Source of the DNA: Candidatus Sulfotelmatobacter sp.
GTDB taxonomy: Bacteria > Acidobacteriota > Terriglobia > Terriglobales > Acidobacteriaceae
Assembly (NCBI GenBank): GCA_025462865.1
Contig: JAOAPI010000160.1
Location: forward strand, 1 to 64,000
Direction of reading: 5' to 3'
DNA: 64,000 nt
The position numbers and the translations under genes were made by a program. The notes beneath the pieces are model-generated. The model had not been told where the DNA came from. It was given only the letters and a program-made list of their open reading frames with translations, and did no database searches. Shown here piece by piece: positions 36,508-45,460 of the stretch (position 1 is its first letter; each line of letters opens with the position of its first letter).

Positions 36508-38037
36508 ATGCCGACCTTTGCTGCGGTTGATATCGGTTCCAACTCCGTTCGCCTGAAGATTGCTCGGCTCACCGGCGGACGCCTTCACCCCATCCACGAA
36601 GATCGCGAAGTAACTCGCCTCGGAGAAGGCGTTTTCCGCTCCGGCTTTCTCACGCCGGAATCGATGGCCGAAACGGTCAAGGTGTTGCGCCGTTTCCATC
36701 GGGCTACGCAGCAAGTCGTCACCGATCCAGTCAGGGTTGTCGCTACCAGCGCCTTGCGAGACGCGCGCAATTCACAAGCATTTCTGGAATGGGTGCGTTC
36801 GGCCACAGGCTGGAAGGTCGAAATCATTTCCGGCCTCGAAGAAGCCCGCCTCATTCACCTCGGTCTCGTCTCCAATCTCCGCGGCGACAGCGGACCGACC
36901 CTGATGGTGGATCTTGGCGGCGGTAGCTGCGAACTTACCGTATCCGTGCGAGGCCAGATTCGTGACACAGTAAGCTTGCCGCTGGGCGCGGTCCGGCTGA
37001 CTGATGAATTTCTGCGGCACGATCCTCCACGCAAGGGCGAGCTTAAAAGGCTGCAGGGATTCGTCGCCCGTGAAGTGAACCGGGTTTCAGGACGCATCGT
37101 TGCTGCGAGAGTTAAAACCGTAATCGCGACGTCCGGAACCGCTGCTGCTTTGGCGGCTACAGCCAGCCATTTGCGGAAAAACGGAAGCCGCCAGAGATTG
37201 GTTGTCTCCCGCGCCGAGATGGCGCGAATTGCCAAGCGGCTGGCACGACTTCCGGTAGAGGAACGCCGCAAGATTCAAGGCATCGGCCTACGGCGTGCCG
37301 AAATCATTGCAGCCGGAGCCGTGGTATATCACGAACTTCTCGAGCGTTGCCATCTCAAAGGTTTTCGCTACTCGCCGTTAGGTTTGCGCGACGGGTTGCT
37401 GGCACAGATGGCGGCGGAATATGACCGCAGCACCCGGTCTGGAAAACAGATTGAATCGGAACGCTGGGAATCTATCACTCGAGCCGTCGCCCACTATCGC
37501 GTCGACATAAAACATTCGCTCGATGTGCGAGAGTCGGCAATGTTCCTGTTTTCCGGGTTGCGATCAATCCACCGGCTTCCCCCTGAATTTCGCGAGTGGC
37601 TGTCCGCGGCCGCCATGCTTTACGAGGTCGGAGACTACGTCAATCGCAACGGTCATCACCGTCACACGTATTACATCATTTCGAATTCGGAGATTCTTGG
37701 CTACACCCCGCAACAGCGGCGAATCATCGCGGCAATCGCGCGTTATCTCGGAAAATCGAGACCGGCCATGGAAGAAGCGCCCATGAAAGTGATTGATCCC
37801 GCCGATCGCGCCGGCGTCCAGAAAGCAATTTTGCTGCTGCGCCTGGCGCGCTCCCTGAATTTGGGCCGCAGCCGCGCCGTTGAAAAAGTGCGCGTCAGCC
37901 AGCGGGCGGGAGAAGTGAAACTTACGCTAGTGCCCCGTCGCAGGATGGGAGTCGACCTGGAACTCTGGGCGATTGAGAAGGATGCTGCTTACTTCCGCGA
38001 AGTTTTCGGGCGAGAACTTTCCACTGCCACGGTGTAG
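36508..38037 (+). CDS. ppx: Exopolyphosphatase/guanosine pentaphosphate phosphatase (Ppx/GppA)
   Basis: A 509-residue phosphatase that splits terminal phosphate from polyphosphate, and often pppGpp. The ASKHA fold is visible: AAVDIGSNSVRLKIAR (about 5-20, phosphate loop), 'MVDLGGGSCELT' (about 133-144). A C-terminal HD-type extension (about 320-500) contains 'RNGHHRHTYYIISNSEILGY', similar to the E. coli form. It lies next to the CHAD gene and overlaps sixA tail to tail by 49 bases. Confidence 0.92.
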   Translation: MPTFAAVDIGSNSVRLKIARLTGGRLHPIHEDREVTRLGEGVFRSGFLTPESMAETVKVLRRFHRATQQVVTDPVRVVATSALRDARNSQAFLEWVRSATGWKVEIISGLEEARLIHLGLVSNLRGDSGPTLMVDLGGGSCELTVSVRGQIRDTVSLPLGAVRLTDEFLRHDPPRKGELKRLQGFVAREVNRVSGRIVAARVKTVIATSGTAAALAATASHLRKNGSRQRLVVSRAEMARIAKRLARLPVEERRKIQGIGLRRAEIIAAGAVVYHELLERCHLKGFRYSPLGLRDGLLAQMAAEYDRSTRSGKQIESERWESITRAVAHYRVDIKHSLDVRESAMFLFSGLRSIHRLPPEFREWLSAAAMLYEVGDYVNRNGHHRHTYYIISNSEILGYTPQQRRIIAAIARYLGKSRPAMEEAPMKVIDPADRAGVQKAILLLRLARSLNLGRSRAVEKVRVSQRAGEVKLTLVPRRRMGVDLELWAIEKDAAYFREVFGRELSTATV

Positions 38038-38519
38038 AGCATGCGCAGGGCTTTCGGCGTCAGGCACCACTGCAGCGTGCCGGAACTGCGGCGCATATCG
38101 ACCCTAGCCACCGCTCCCTTCTTCAGTTCTATGGAAGCCTCGCAGCCGGACTCACTGATCACACTGCCCAGGAACTGGCTGAGATTGGGATTGTGCCCGA
38201 CGACCATAATCGATTCCTGCTTTGCATACTTTTCCAGCATGCGGCGAAAGTCAGCGAAGGTCGCCTGAGGACGAAGCCCAGCCTCGATTTGCAGCTTCCC
38301 TTCGTAACCCATCTCGTTGCCGACCAGGGAAGCGGTTTGAGTTGCGCGCTTCAACGGACTGGAAATAATTGTGTCCACCTGCGCCTCGATCGCTGCCAAT
38401 GCGCGGCCTACATACCCGCATTGTTCGATTCCCTCTTTGTCGAGCGCCCGCTTCTCATCTTTTTTGGGGTTCACCAGGTGTTCACCGGCACTCGCGTGAC
38501 GCAGAAAATAAATAATCAT
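37989..38519 (-). CDS. sixA: SixA-type phosphohistidine phosphatase
   Basis: A 176-residue histidine phosphatase. The catalytic RHG-type motif is RHASAGEH (His8), followed by SSPLKRATQTA and 'MVVGHNPNLSQFL' with the second catalytic His. SixA removes phosphate from histidine in phosphorelay or PTS proteins; in this setting the target is open. Its 5' end (ATGA) overlaps the ppk stop, so it is translated with ppk. Its 3' end overlaps the end of ppx by 49 bases on the opposite strand. Confidence 0.9.
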   Translation of the reverse strand: MIIYFLRHASAGEHLVNPKKDEKRALDKEGIEQCGYVGRALAAIEAQVDTIISSPLKRATQTASLVGNEMGYEGKLQIEAGLRPQATFADFRRMLEKYAKQESIMVVGHNPNLSQFLGSVISESGCEASIELKKGAVARVDMRRSSGTLQWCLTPKALRMLYTVAVESSRPKTSRK

Positions 38520-40678
38520 TGCGAATTATTCCTTCCAGCTGCGACTTTCCGTTTTCTAGCCGGCACCTGCGGCGGACCAAGCTCTGCAACCTGCTTGCCT
38601 TCCGCCACGCTGATCAAAAAATCCTGGGCGCTGAAGGCAGCGGCGCCGGTCGGCGGCTTCCGATTCCTCTTGCCCCGTTGGGTTTGCCAAGCACGGATGT
38701 AAGTGGCATCGCTGAGCAATATCCGCGCCTTGCGATTATCTGCCAAATAAGCATCGAGGATCTCGCGGCGCACCCGTTCCCGCAGGAATTCGTCGCGCAA
38801 CGGCACCAGCACTTCGACGCGTTCGTAGAGATTGCGCGCCATCCAATCGGCGCTGCCGATGTAAATTTCTTCCTCGCCGCCGTTCCCAAAATAATAGATG
38901 CGGCTGTGCTCCAGAAAGCGTCCCACAATGCTGCGAACCCGAATGCGATCACTTAGACCGCGGACACCCGGCCGCAGGGAACAGATGCCTCGGACGATAA
39001 GGTCAATCTCGACTCCGGCCTGCGAAGCCCGATACAAGGCCTGCACTACGTTCTTATCGAGCAAGGCGTTCATCTTCGCGATAATGCGGCCCTGCCTGCC
39101 CTGCCGCGCATGCTCGGCCTCGCGGTCGATGAGAGAAATCGTCTTTTCCGCCAGGTCCAGCGGCGCCACTAACAGCGGATCGTAGCTCGGGTTCTCGGCG
39201 TAAGCAGTTAGAAAACTGAACACGTCATGAACCGCTCGCGTAATTTCAGGATTCGCCGTGAACAAGCTGAGGTCGGTATAGATTTGCGCGGTGGTGGCGT
39301 TGTAATTTCCGGTTCCGATATGCGCGTAGCTGTGGACGCCATCGGCATCGCGGCGCACCAACAGCGACAGTTTGCAATGCGTCTTCAGCCCTACCAGGCC
39401 GTGGAAGACCTGGACCCCGGCATCTTCAAGATCACGAGCCCAGCGGATGTTGTGGGCTTCATCGAAACGCGCCTTCAACTCCACTACCGCGGTGACTTCC
39501 TTTCGCGAAGCCGCATCGATCAGCGAAGGAACGATCAGCGAGTGCTCGTTGGTCCGGTAAAGCGTTTGCTTGATCGAGAGGACGTTGTCATCTTCAGCCG
39601 CCGATTCGATAAACGACACCACTGCATCGTAGGAGTCATAGGGATGGTGCAACAGCACGTCGTGCCGCCGCAGTTCCTCGAATAGATTCTTCGATTTGGC
39701 GGTAAGCCGCAACTCGCGAGGAACAAATTTCCGGTACTTCAGGTCCGGACGCTTCGTCTGCTCATAGATATTGAACAGCCTGGAAAGATTTACCGGCCCG
39801 TTGACCGGAAAAACCTGCCACGGATCGAGTTCGAAGACGGTCCGCAATCGTTCGATAATTTCCGGATCAGCGTCAGCTTCAATCTCCATGCGAACCGCAT
39901 CGCCTTTGCGCCGGTTGTGCAACTCAGCACGCACCGATTCAAGCAGGTTGCGCGCCTCCTCCTCCTGCAAATAAAGATTGCTGTTCCGGGTAACGCGAAA
40001 CGGCGCGGACGAAACGATATCGTAACCCTGATACATATTCTGCGCGTGGTGCGCGACCAGATCGGCAAGGAAGATGAAGTCTGTAGTGCCCTTCGAAGGC
40101 AATGGCACCAACCGCGGCAGCCCGCGCGGCACGGAAACTACTCCCACATAAGTAAGCGCGGAGCGCCGCCGCCGCCGCAAAAGCAGCCCCAGGCAAAGCG
40201 CCTTGTTAATCACTCGGGGAAAAGGATGGGTAGGGTCGACCGTCACCGGAGTGAGCAGAGGGTCCAATTCTTTCTCGCAATACTCATCGACGAAGCGGCG
40301 AGCCTCCGCGTCCAACTCGTGCAGGGCCAACACACGAATGCCCTGCTCCGAAAGCGCCGGGCGCAGCGTGTTCCAGCACTCGTACTGGTCGTCGACAAAC
40401 TGGTGCGTAAGGCGCGCCAGAATGTCGCGCTTTTCAGCCAGGGTAAGCCCGTCGGGGCCGGCTTCGTTATAGCCATCTTCGATTTGCTGCACCATGGCCG
40501 CCACGCGAATCTCAAAAAACTCATCGAGATTACTGGCGGAAATGGCGAGAAACTTTAAACGCTCGAGAAGCGGATTGCCCTGGTCCTCGGCTTCCTCAAG
40601 TACACGACCATTGAAGGCTAGCCAGGACGTATCACGATTTAGATAATACTCAGAATTTTCCAGCGAAAGACGAGCCAT
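38516..40678 (-). CDS. ppk: Polyphosphate kinase 1
   Basis: A 720-residue enzyme that makes long-chain polyphosphate from ATP. It has the N-terminal PPK1 domain (YYLNRDTSWLAFNGRVLEEA), then the catalytic phospholipase-D-like domains. The autophosphorylated histidine is His453 in YAHIGTGNYNATTAQ. 'IVRGICSLRPGVRGLSDRIRVRSIVGRFLEHSR' region, about residues 570-600, is the second catalytic block. Full length. It forms a unit with sixA, with pstS about 200 bases upstream. Confidence 0.97.
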   Translation of the reverse strand: MARLSLENSEYYLNRDTSWLAFNGRVLEEAEDQGNPLLERLKFLAISASNLDEFFEIRVAAMVQQIEDGYNEAGPDGLTLAEKRDILARLTHQFVDDQYECWNTLRPALSEQGIRVLALHELDAEARRFVDEYCEKELDPLLTPVTVDPTHPFPRVINKALCLGLLLRRRRRSALTYVGVVSVPRGLPRLVPLPSKGTTDFIFLADLVAHHAQNMYQGYDIVSSAPFRVTRNSNLYLQEEEARNLLESVRAELHNRRKGDAVRMEIEADADPEIIERLRTVFELDPWQVFPVNGPVNLSRLFNIYEQTKRPDLKYRKFVPRELRLTAKSKNLFEELRRHDVLLHHPYDSYDAVVSFIESAAEDDNVLSIKQTLYRTNEHSLIVPSLIDAASRKEVTAVVELKARFDEAHNIRWARDLEDAGVQVFHGLVGLKTHCKLSLLVRRDADGVHSYAHIGTGNYNATTAQIYTDLSLFTANPEITRAVHDVFSFLTAYAENPSYDPLLVAPLDLAEKTISLIDREAEHARQGRQGRIIAKMNALLDKNVVQALYRASQAGVEIDLIVRGICSLRPGVRGLSDRIRVRSIVGRFLEHSRIYYFGNGGEEEIYIGSADWMARNLYERVEVLVPLRDEFLRERVRREILDAYLADNRKARILLSDATYIRAWQTQRGKRNRKPPTGAAAFSAQDFLISVAEGKQVAELGPPQVPARKRKVAAGRNNSQ

Positions 40679-40827
40679 GCGCGAGGGTAATACACTTTCT
40701 TTCGGACGATTTCAGATGCTGACGCAAATTTTCTCAGCCGTAATAAGTATAAAACATTCGCCTACGGATCACGGACGGGTGCCTCGGGGGAGATAATTGA
40801 GGAGATTGATAGGTTCCGGGATGGAAA

Positions 40828-40867
40828 TGGCGCATCGAACGGGCGGGGATTGCCGTCCGATGCGCCA
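40828..40867 (-). terminator. Hairpin after pstS
   Basis: A perfect 10-bp stem TGGCGCATCG/CGATGCGCCA encloses a 20-base GC-rich loop, 9 bases after the pstS stop on the minus strand. It has no clear U tract. It may terminate pstS or protect its transcript, setting it apart from the ppk-sixA unit. Confidence 0.55.
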
Positions 40868-40876
40868 TCGGGCACA

Positions 40877-41881
40877 CTAGCGAACTTGTTTGATCGCCTC
40901 TTTTTCTTTTTGCACCACGGCCTCCGGCAATGGCGCATAACTGAGCGCTGCCGTCATCTTCTGTCCGTCGGTCACCATCCAGTTTAAGAAATCATTGAGG
41001 ATCTTCCCTTTGGCTGCATCTTTCGACTGCTCCGGAATCAGCAGCCAGGTGAAGCTTGATACAGGGTAAGCGTCCTTGCCTGGAGCATTTGTGATCGACA
41101 CACGAAAATCCGGGGGCATTTTCGGCGACGAAGCTGCGGCCGCTGTAACGCTCTCCAGAGAGGCCTTCACAAAGTTTCCCGCGGCATTCTTTACGCTGCC
41201 GTAGGGAATATTGTTTTGCACGGCATAGATCAGCTCGACATACCCAATGGATCCCGGCAACTGGCGAACCATTCCAGCCACGCCCTCGTTCCCTTTTCCG
41301 CCCAGCCCAATCGGCCACTTTACTGAAGTGCCTTTTCCCGCGGTGCTCTGCCATTCTGAGCTGATTTTCGACAAATAATCCGTCCAGATATACGTCGTCC
41401 CGCTGCCATCGGAGCGGTGCACGACGATGATCTCCTTATCAGGAAGGGTTACGCCCTGATTGACGCCGGCAATGGCCTTATCGTTCCACTTTGTAATCTT
41501 TCCCATAAAAATTCCGGCCAAAGCCTCCGGCGTGAACTTCAACTCACCCGTCACCCCAGGAATGTTGTAAGCGGGAACGTCTGCTCCCAAAACGGTCGGG
41601 AGGTGAAGAATTTTCTGCTTGGCTTCCTTCAATTGATCGTCGGTCATGGGGCCATCACTGGCGCCGAAGTCGACTGTCCCAGCAATCACCTGGCGGATCC
41701 CTCCGCCGCTGCCGATGGATTGGTAGTTAATTTGAATATCCGGATGCAGCTTGTGGTATTCGCTAAACCACTTCGAATACATGGGATACGGAAACGTGGC
41801 GCCGGCGCCGTTCAGCGTGGTCTGTGCCGCCAGTGGCAGGGTTACAAGAGCGCACAATAAGAGCATTACGAGTCTGCGCAT
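40877..41881 (-). CDS. pstS: Phosphate-binding protein PstS
   Basis: A 334-residue periplasmic phosphate binder with a signal peptide (MRRLVMLLLCALVTLPLAAQ). The mature start is 'TLNGAGATFPYPMYSKWFSEY', typical of PstS. Phosphate-contact motifs follow: GSGGGIRQVIAGTVDFGASDGPM and VVHRSDGSGTTYIWTDYL. It is separate from pstCAB-phoU, with ppk-sixA, ppx and the CHAD gene in between. AGGAGG lies 9 bases before the ATG, and a Pho-box-like repeat lies further upstream. Confidence 0.95.
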   Translation of the reverse strand: MRRLVMLLLCALVTLPLAAQTTLNGAGATFPYPMYSKWFSEYHKLHPDIQINYQSIGSGGGIRQVIAGTVDFGASDGPMTDDQLKEAKQKILHLPTVLGADVPAYNIPGVTGELKFTPEALAGIFMGKITKWNDKAIAGVNQGVTLPDKEIIVVHRSDGSGTTYIWTDYLSKISSEWQSTAGKGTSVKWPIGLGGKGNEGVAGMVRQLPGSIGYVELIYAVQNNIPYGSVKNAAGNFVKASLESVTAAAASSPKMPPDFRVSITNAPGKDAYPVSSFTWLLIPEQSKDAAKGKILNDFLNWMVTDGQKMTAALSYAPLPEAVVQKEKEAIKQVR

Positions 41882-41934
41882 CGCTCGATGGTTCCTCCTG
41901 AGTATTGATGTCTCCCCTGTTCTATGGGCGCTAT

Positions 41935-41952
41935 GTTACAGGACCGTTACAG
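41935..41952 (-). promoter_or_regulatory. Pho box before pstS
   Basis: On the minus strand CTGTAAC-GGTC-CTGTAAC is an exact 7-base direct repeat with a 4-base spacer. This matches the PHO-box architecture CTGTCAT-N4-CTGTCAT bound by PhoB dimers. About 10 bases downstream a TAGAAC could serve as -10, the usual spacing for a PhoB-activated promoter without a -35. It ends 53 bases before the ATG. Confidence 0.7.
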
Positions 41953-41999
41953 ATCAGTGAATTTCCCATGAATGGCGGAACAGAAAGGAATCGTTAATC

Positions 42000-42875
42000 T
42001 CAACGCACAGCTTGCAAACGGGTAATCTCTCGCGGAAAAAGAGTATTCGCGGGAAACTGGGCACGCAGCGAAGTAAGCAGTTCGAGAGCCCGTTGCTTAT
42101 CCTTATCGCGCACGTAAGCAATCGCCAGCAATACTCGCGCAAATGGGGCCAGATAGCGGCCGTGTTGAGCGGTTATTTGCAGATCGGCGATTCCAGCCTG
42201 CTTGTCGCCCGGCACTCCGCCCATTTTCAGCAACCACCGGACTGGCGCCGACATGCTGCCGACAAGGTACTTGCTGAATCCGGTAGCCACCAGCACGTCG
42301 GAGCAGTCGTTGCAAACAGCCAAAAGCTGTTGAGCCCAAGCAGAAGCTTCTTTTGTGTAGTGTAGGGAGGCCAGATTGCGTTTCTCGATCAGCGCTGCAT
42401 AATCGGCCTGCAGGCCCGACGCGAGGGTTAGAGCAAACAACGCGTCCTGATCCTTGCCGTTTTTAGTCAGACGGGCACGAGCCAGCGCCTGCGAGCGGTC
42501 AAGTGCGGCCTGAAATCTGCTTCGCACCGCCGCATCGGGACTAGGTTTCGAGCGTGTGTTAAATGCCTGATCATTCTCGAAAAACTGCGCTTCCAGGACC
42601 CCCAGGCGGTTGAACTCGGAGAAAAGATAGCCCGCAGCCTCGCTCACCGGGCCCACGGGATCATCAGGATGTTGCAGTTGCCAGGCAGAGAAATCCTTCT
42701 GCGCCCCCAGGAAATCCAGGTTGTAGAGGCCGAGGTATCCGCGATCCAATGCGGTCCGCGCGGCAGTGTCGGGAATTGCCTCGATCCCTGTCTCGGCATT
42801 CGACGGCAAGACTGACCACAAGGCTGCTACCATACCGAGGATCAAGAGTTTGCGAAATTGGACTGGGATGTTCAT
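42000..42875 (-). CDS. Exported helical-repeat hypothetical protein
   Basis: A 291-residue protein with a signal peptide (MNIPVQFRKLLILGMVAALWSVLPSNA). TPR-like helical pairs follow: 'YLGLYNLDFLGAQKDFSAWQ' at about 45-65 and VLLAIAYVRDKDKQRALELL near the C-terminus. Most of the middle matches no family I can name. The start at 42875 with GGAAGG upstream is preferred; an ATG 7 codons upstream is in frame, as is a much longer frame. The gene lies between pstS and the divergent glucoamylase gene. Confidence 0.7.
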   Translation of the reverse strand: MNIPVQFRKLLILGMVAALWSVLPSNAETGIEAIPDTAARTALDRGYLGLYNLDFLGAQKDFSAWQLQHPDDPVGPVSEAAGYLFSEFNRLGVLEAQFFENDQAFNTRSKPSPDAAVRSRFQAALDRSQALARARLTKNGKDQDALFALTLASGLQADYAALIEKRNLASLHYTKEASAWAQQLLAVCNDCSDVLVATGFSKYLVGSMSAPVRWLLKMGGVPGDKQAGIADLQITAQHGRYLAPFARVLLAIAYVRDKDKQRALELLTSLRAQFPANTLFPREITRLQAVR

Positions 42876-43027
42876 GCGCCTTCCGAGTGGCTCCATTATC
42901 CTTGGTCTGCAGGGAAGCGCAACCATCTTTTCGCGCTTTATGGTTGGATGCGCCCTACATGCCAACCGGCAAGGCAATTCGAGTAATGTTTGATAGCCTG
43001 TTTCGGTCACCAAATTAAGATGGCTTC

Positions 43028-45436
43028 ATGAGCGATTCTCCCACGCGTTTCGCCCCCGGCTGGCCCGGGATTCCATCCCGCTGGACCTCAAGCGCCAAAA
43101 CCGGCGCAGGCACCGCATTGAATCAGCACAGCAAGGTCTGGTTCACCTTGAGTCACGGCATTTTGAACGAGGTCTACTTCCCCAGGGTGGATCAGGCCTG
43201 CACTCGCGACCTCGGCTTCCTCGTCACTGATGGACAGTCTTTTTTCTCGGAGGAGAAGCGCCATTGCACGTTTGAGAATCGGCCTTTCGAGCCCGGCGTC
43301 CCCGCCTTTGAACTAACCAATACCGAGATCAGTGGCCGCTATCGCATTCACAAAGAGGTTTTCACCGATCCCTACCGAAACGTCGTCCTGCAGAAGATTC
43401 GCTTCGAACCCCTGCAGGGAGGGCTCTCCGATTATCGCCTTTACGCCCTTCTCTCGCCGCACCTCGCAAATTGCGGCTCCGACAACACCGGTTGGGTTGG
43501 CGATTACAAAGGACTGCCGGCATTTTTCGCGGACCATGATGGTTCGTCTCTGGCGCTGGCTTCCTCGGCTCCATGGAAAAAGATGTCTGTCGGATTCGTC
43601 GGAACTTCTGATGGCTGGCAGGATCTCTCTCAACATTTCCAGATGGAGTGGGAGTATCAGCGCGCAGAAAACGGCAATATCGCCTGCACTGGAGAGATCG
43701 ATCTCAATGCCTGCAATGGAGAATTCGTCATCGCCCTGGGTTTCGGCGCCATCTGGACTGAGGCGGGCCAACAAGTGCGCTCAACCTTGTTCGAAGAATA
43801 CAGCGAACTCCACAAACATTATGTGATGCATTGGCAGCACTGGCAGCAGACCCTGCTCAAGATCGACGAACCGGAACGCGAGAACGATTTATACCGCGCT
43901 TCCATGGCCGTACTTCGGACCCACGAGTCAAAAGATTTTCTGGGCGGCATCATTGCCAGTCTTTCCATTCCGTGGGGCTTCAATAAAGGTGACGAAGACC
44001 TCGGCGGATACCACTTGGTGTGGCCTCGCGACCTGGTGGAAACCGCGGGAGCGCTCGTCGCCGCAGGCGCCACCAGCGACGCTGTCAGAGTGCTTCGCTA
44101 CCTTGAGGCTACACAGGAGGCCGCCGGCAACTGGGCGCAAAATCTCTGGCTCGACGGCCGGCCCTATTGGAGCGGCGTCCAGATGGATGAAACCGCTTTC
44201 CCGATTCTGTTGCTTGATCTGTTGCGCCGCGAATCGGCGCCTGGCCTCGGGAAACTGGAGCGCTGGTGGCCGATGGTGCGCGGTGCCGCAAGCTTTATTT
44301 TGCGCAATGGTCCCGTTACGCAGCAAGACCGGTGGGAAGAGGATGGAGGCTACTCTCCCTTTACTTTGGCCGCAGAAATCTCCGCGTTGCTGGCCGCCGC
44401 TGACATTGCCCAACTTACCGGTCACAGCGATGTCTGCTCAACGCTGCGCGATGCGGCCGACGCATGGAACGACAATATCGAACGTTGGGTTTATGCCACC
44501 GGCGGCGATCTCGCTCAGCAAATCGGCGTAGAAGGCTATTACGTGCGAATCGCTCCGCCGGATACGGATGACGCCGCAGCCTCACCCACCCAAGGCTTCG
44601 TTCCGATAAAAAATAAGCCGCCCGGCCAGAACATGGAGCGGGCTTTTCAGATTGTCAGTCCGGACTCACTGGCCTTGGTGCGATTCGGATTGCGGGCGCC
44701 CGATGATCCGCGAATTCTCAACACCATCCGCGTCATCGATGCATTGTTGCGAGTGCAACTCCCGCACGGACCCTGCTGGTACCGTTACAACGGCGATGGG
44801 TACGGCGAGCACAAAGATGGTTCGGCCTTCGACGGCAGCGGCATCGGCCGTCCCTGGCCTCTTCTCGCCGGCGAACGTGCTCATTATGAACTGGCCGCAG
44901 GCCGGCCTAAAGAAGCCGAAGCCTTGCTTTCAATGATGGAACAATGTCCCACCGGAGCCAGTCGCCTGCTGCCGGAGCAAGTCTGGGACGCCGACGATGT
45001 CCCCGCGCTTGAACTGTTCCGCGGCAAACCCACGGGGTCCGCATGTCCTCTGGTATGGGCACATTCCGAGTATGTAAAGCTGCGCCGATCGTTGCGCGAC
45101 GGCAAGATTTTCGACCAGCCTCCGCAAACAGTTCAAAGGTATCTTGTCGAGAAACCTGTGCGCCAAGTCTTCGGCTGGAGGTTTAACAACAAGGCGAGAT
45201 CCGTCCCGCGCCACAAGAAGCTGCGCATCGTGCTCCTCACTCCGGCGCTGGTCCACTGGAGCATCGATGGCTGGGAGAGCTCGCACGATACAAATACGCG
45301 AGACACCGGCCTTGGTATCTACACACTCGATCTTCCGACCGCGTCGCTCCCGGGAGGAAGCACAGTAATCTTCACTTTTTATTGGCCGCAAGATAATCGT
45401 TGGGAGGGCAAGGACTACAGCGTGGTTGTGGAATAG
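43028..45436 (+). CDS. GH15 glucoamylase-type glucan hydrolase
   Basis: An 802-residue enzyme of glycoside hydrolase family 15, releasing glucose from alpha-1,4- or related glucans. The N-terminal beta-sandwich (about 1-270, 'SHGILNEVYFPRVDQACTRD') precedes an (alpha/alpha)6 barrel. WPRDLVET and a 'GYHLVWPRD' substrate loop are visible, the probable general acid is Glu437/438 in RWEEDGGYSP, and the general base is Glu650 in LLPEQVWD. No signal peptide, so it probably acts on cytoplasmic glucans. A C-terminal extension of about 100 residues follows. Confidence 0.9.
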   Translation: MSDSPTRFAPGWPGIPSRWTSSAKTGAGTALNQHSKVWFTLSHGILNEVYFPRVDQACTRDLGFLVTDGQSFFSEEKRHCTFENRPFEPGVPAFELTNTEISGRYRIHKEVFTDPYRNVVLQKIRFEPLQGGLSDYRLYALLSPHLANCGSDNTGWVGDYKGLPAFFADHDGSSLALASSAPWKKMSVGFVGTSDGWQDLSQHFQMEWEYQRAENGNIACTGEIDLNACNGEFVIALGFGAIWTEAGQQVRSTLFEEYSELHKHYVMHWQHWQQTLLKIDEPERENDLYRASMAVLRTHESKDFLGGIIASLSIPWGFNKGDEDLGGYHLVWPRDLVETAGALVAAGATSDAVRVLRYLEATQEAAGNWAQNLWLDGRPYWSGVQMDETAFPILLLDLLRRESAPGLGKLERWWPMVRGAASFILRNGPVTQQDRWEEDGGYSPFTLAAEISALLAAADIAQLTGHSDVCSTLRDAADAWNDNIERWVYATGGDLAQQIGVEGYYVRIAPPDTDDAAASPTQGFVPIKNKPPGQNMERAFQIVSPDSLALVRFGLRAPDDPRILNTIRVIDALLRVQLPHGPCWYRYNGDGYGEHKDGSAFDGSGIGRPWPLLAGERAHYELAAGRPKEAEALLSMMEQCPTGASRLLPEQVWDADDVPALELFRGKPTGSACPLVWAHSEYVKLRRSLRDGKIFDQPPQTVQRYLVEKPVRQVFGWRFNNKARSVPRHKKLRIVLLTPALVHWSIDGWESSHDTNTRDTGLGIYTLDLPTASLPGGSTVIFTFYWPQDNRWEGKDYSVVVE

Positions 45437-45460
45437 GAAAGATTTATATTTGCGCGAACC

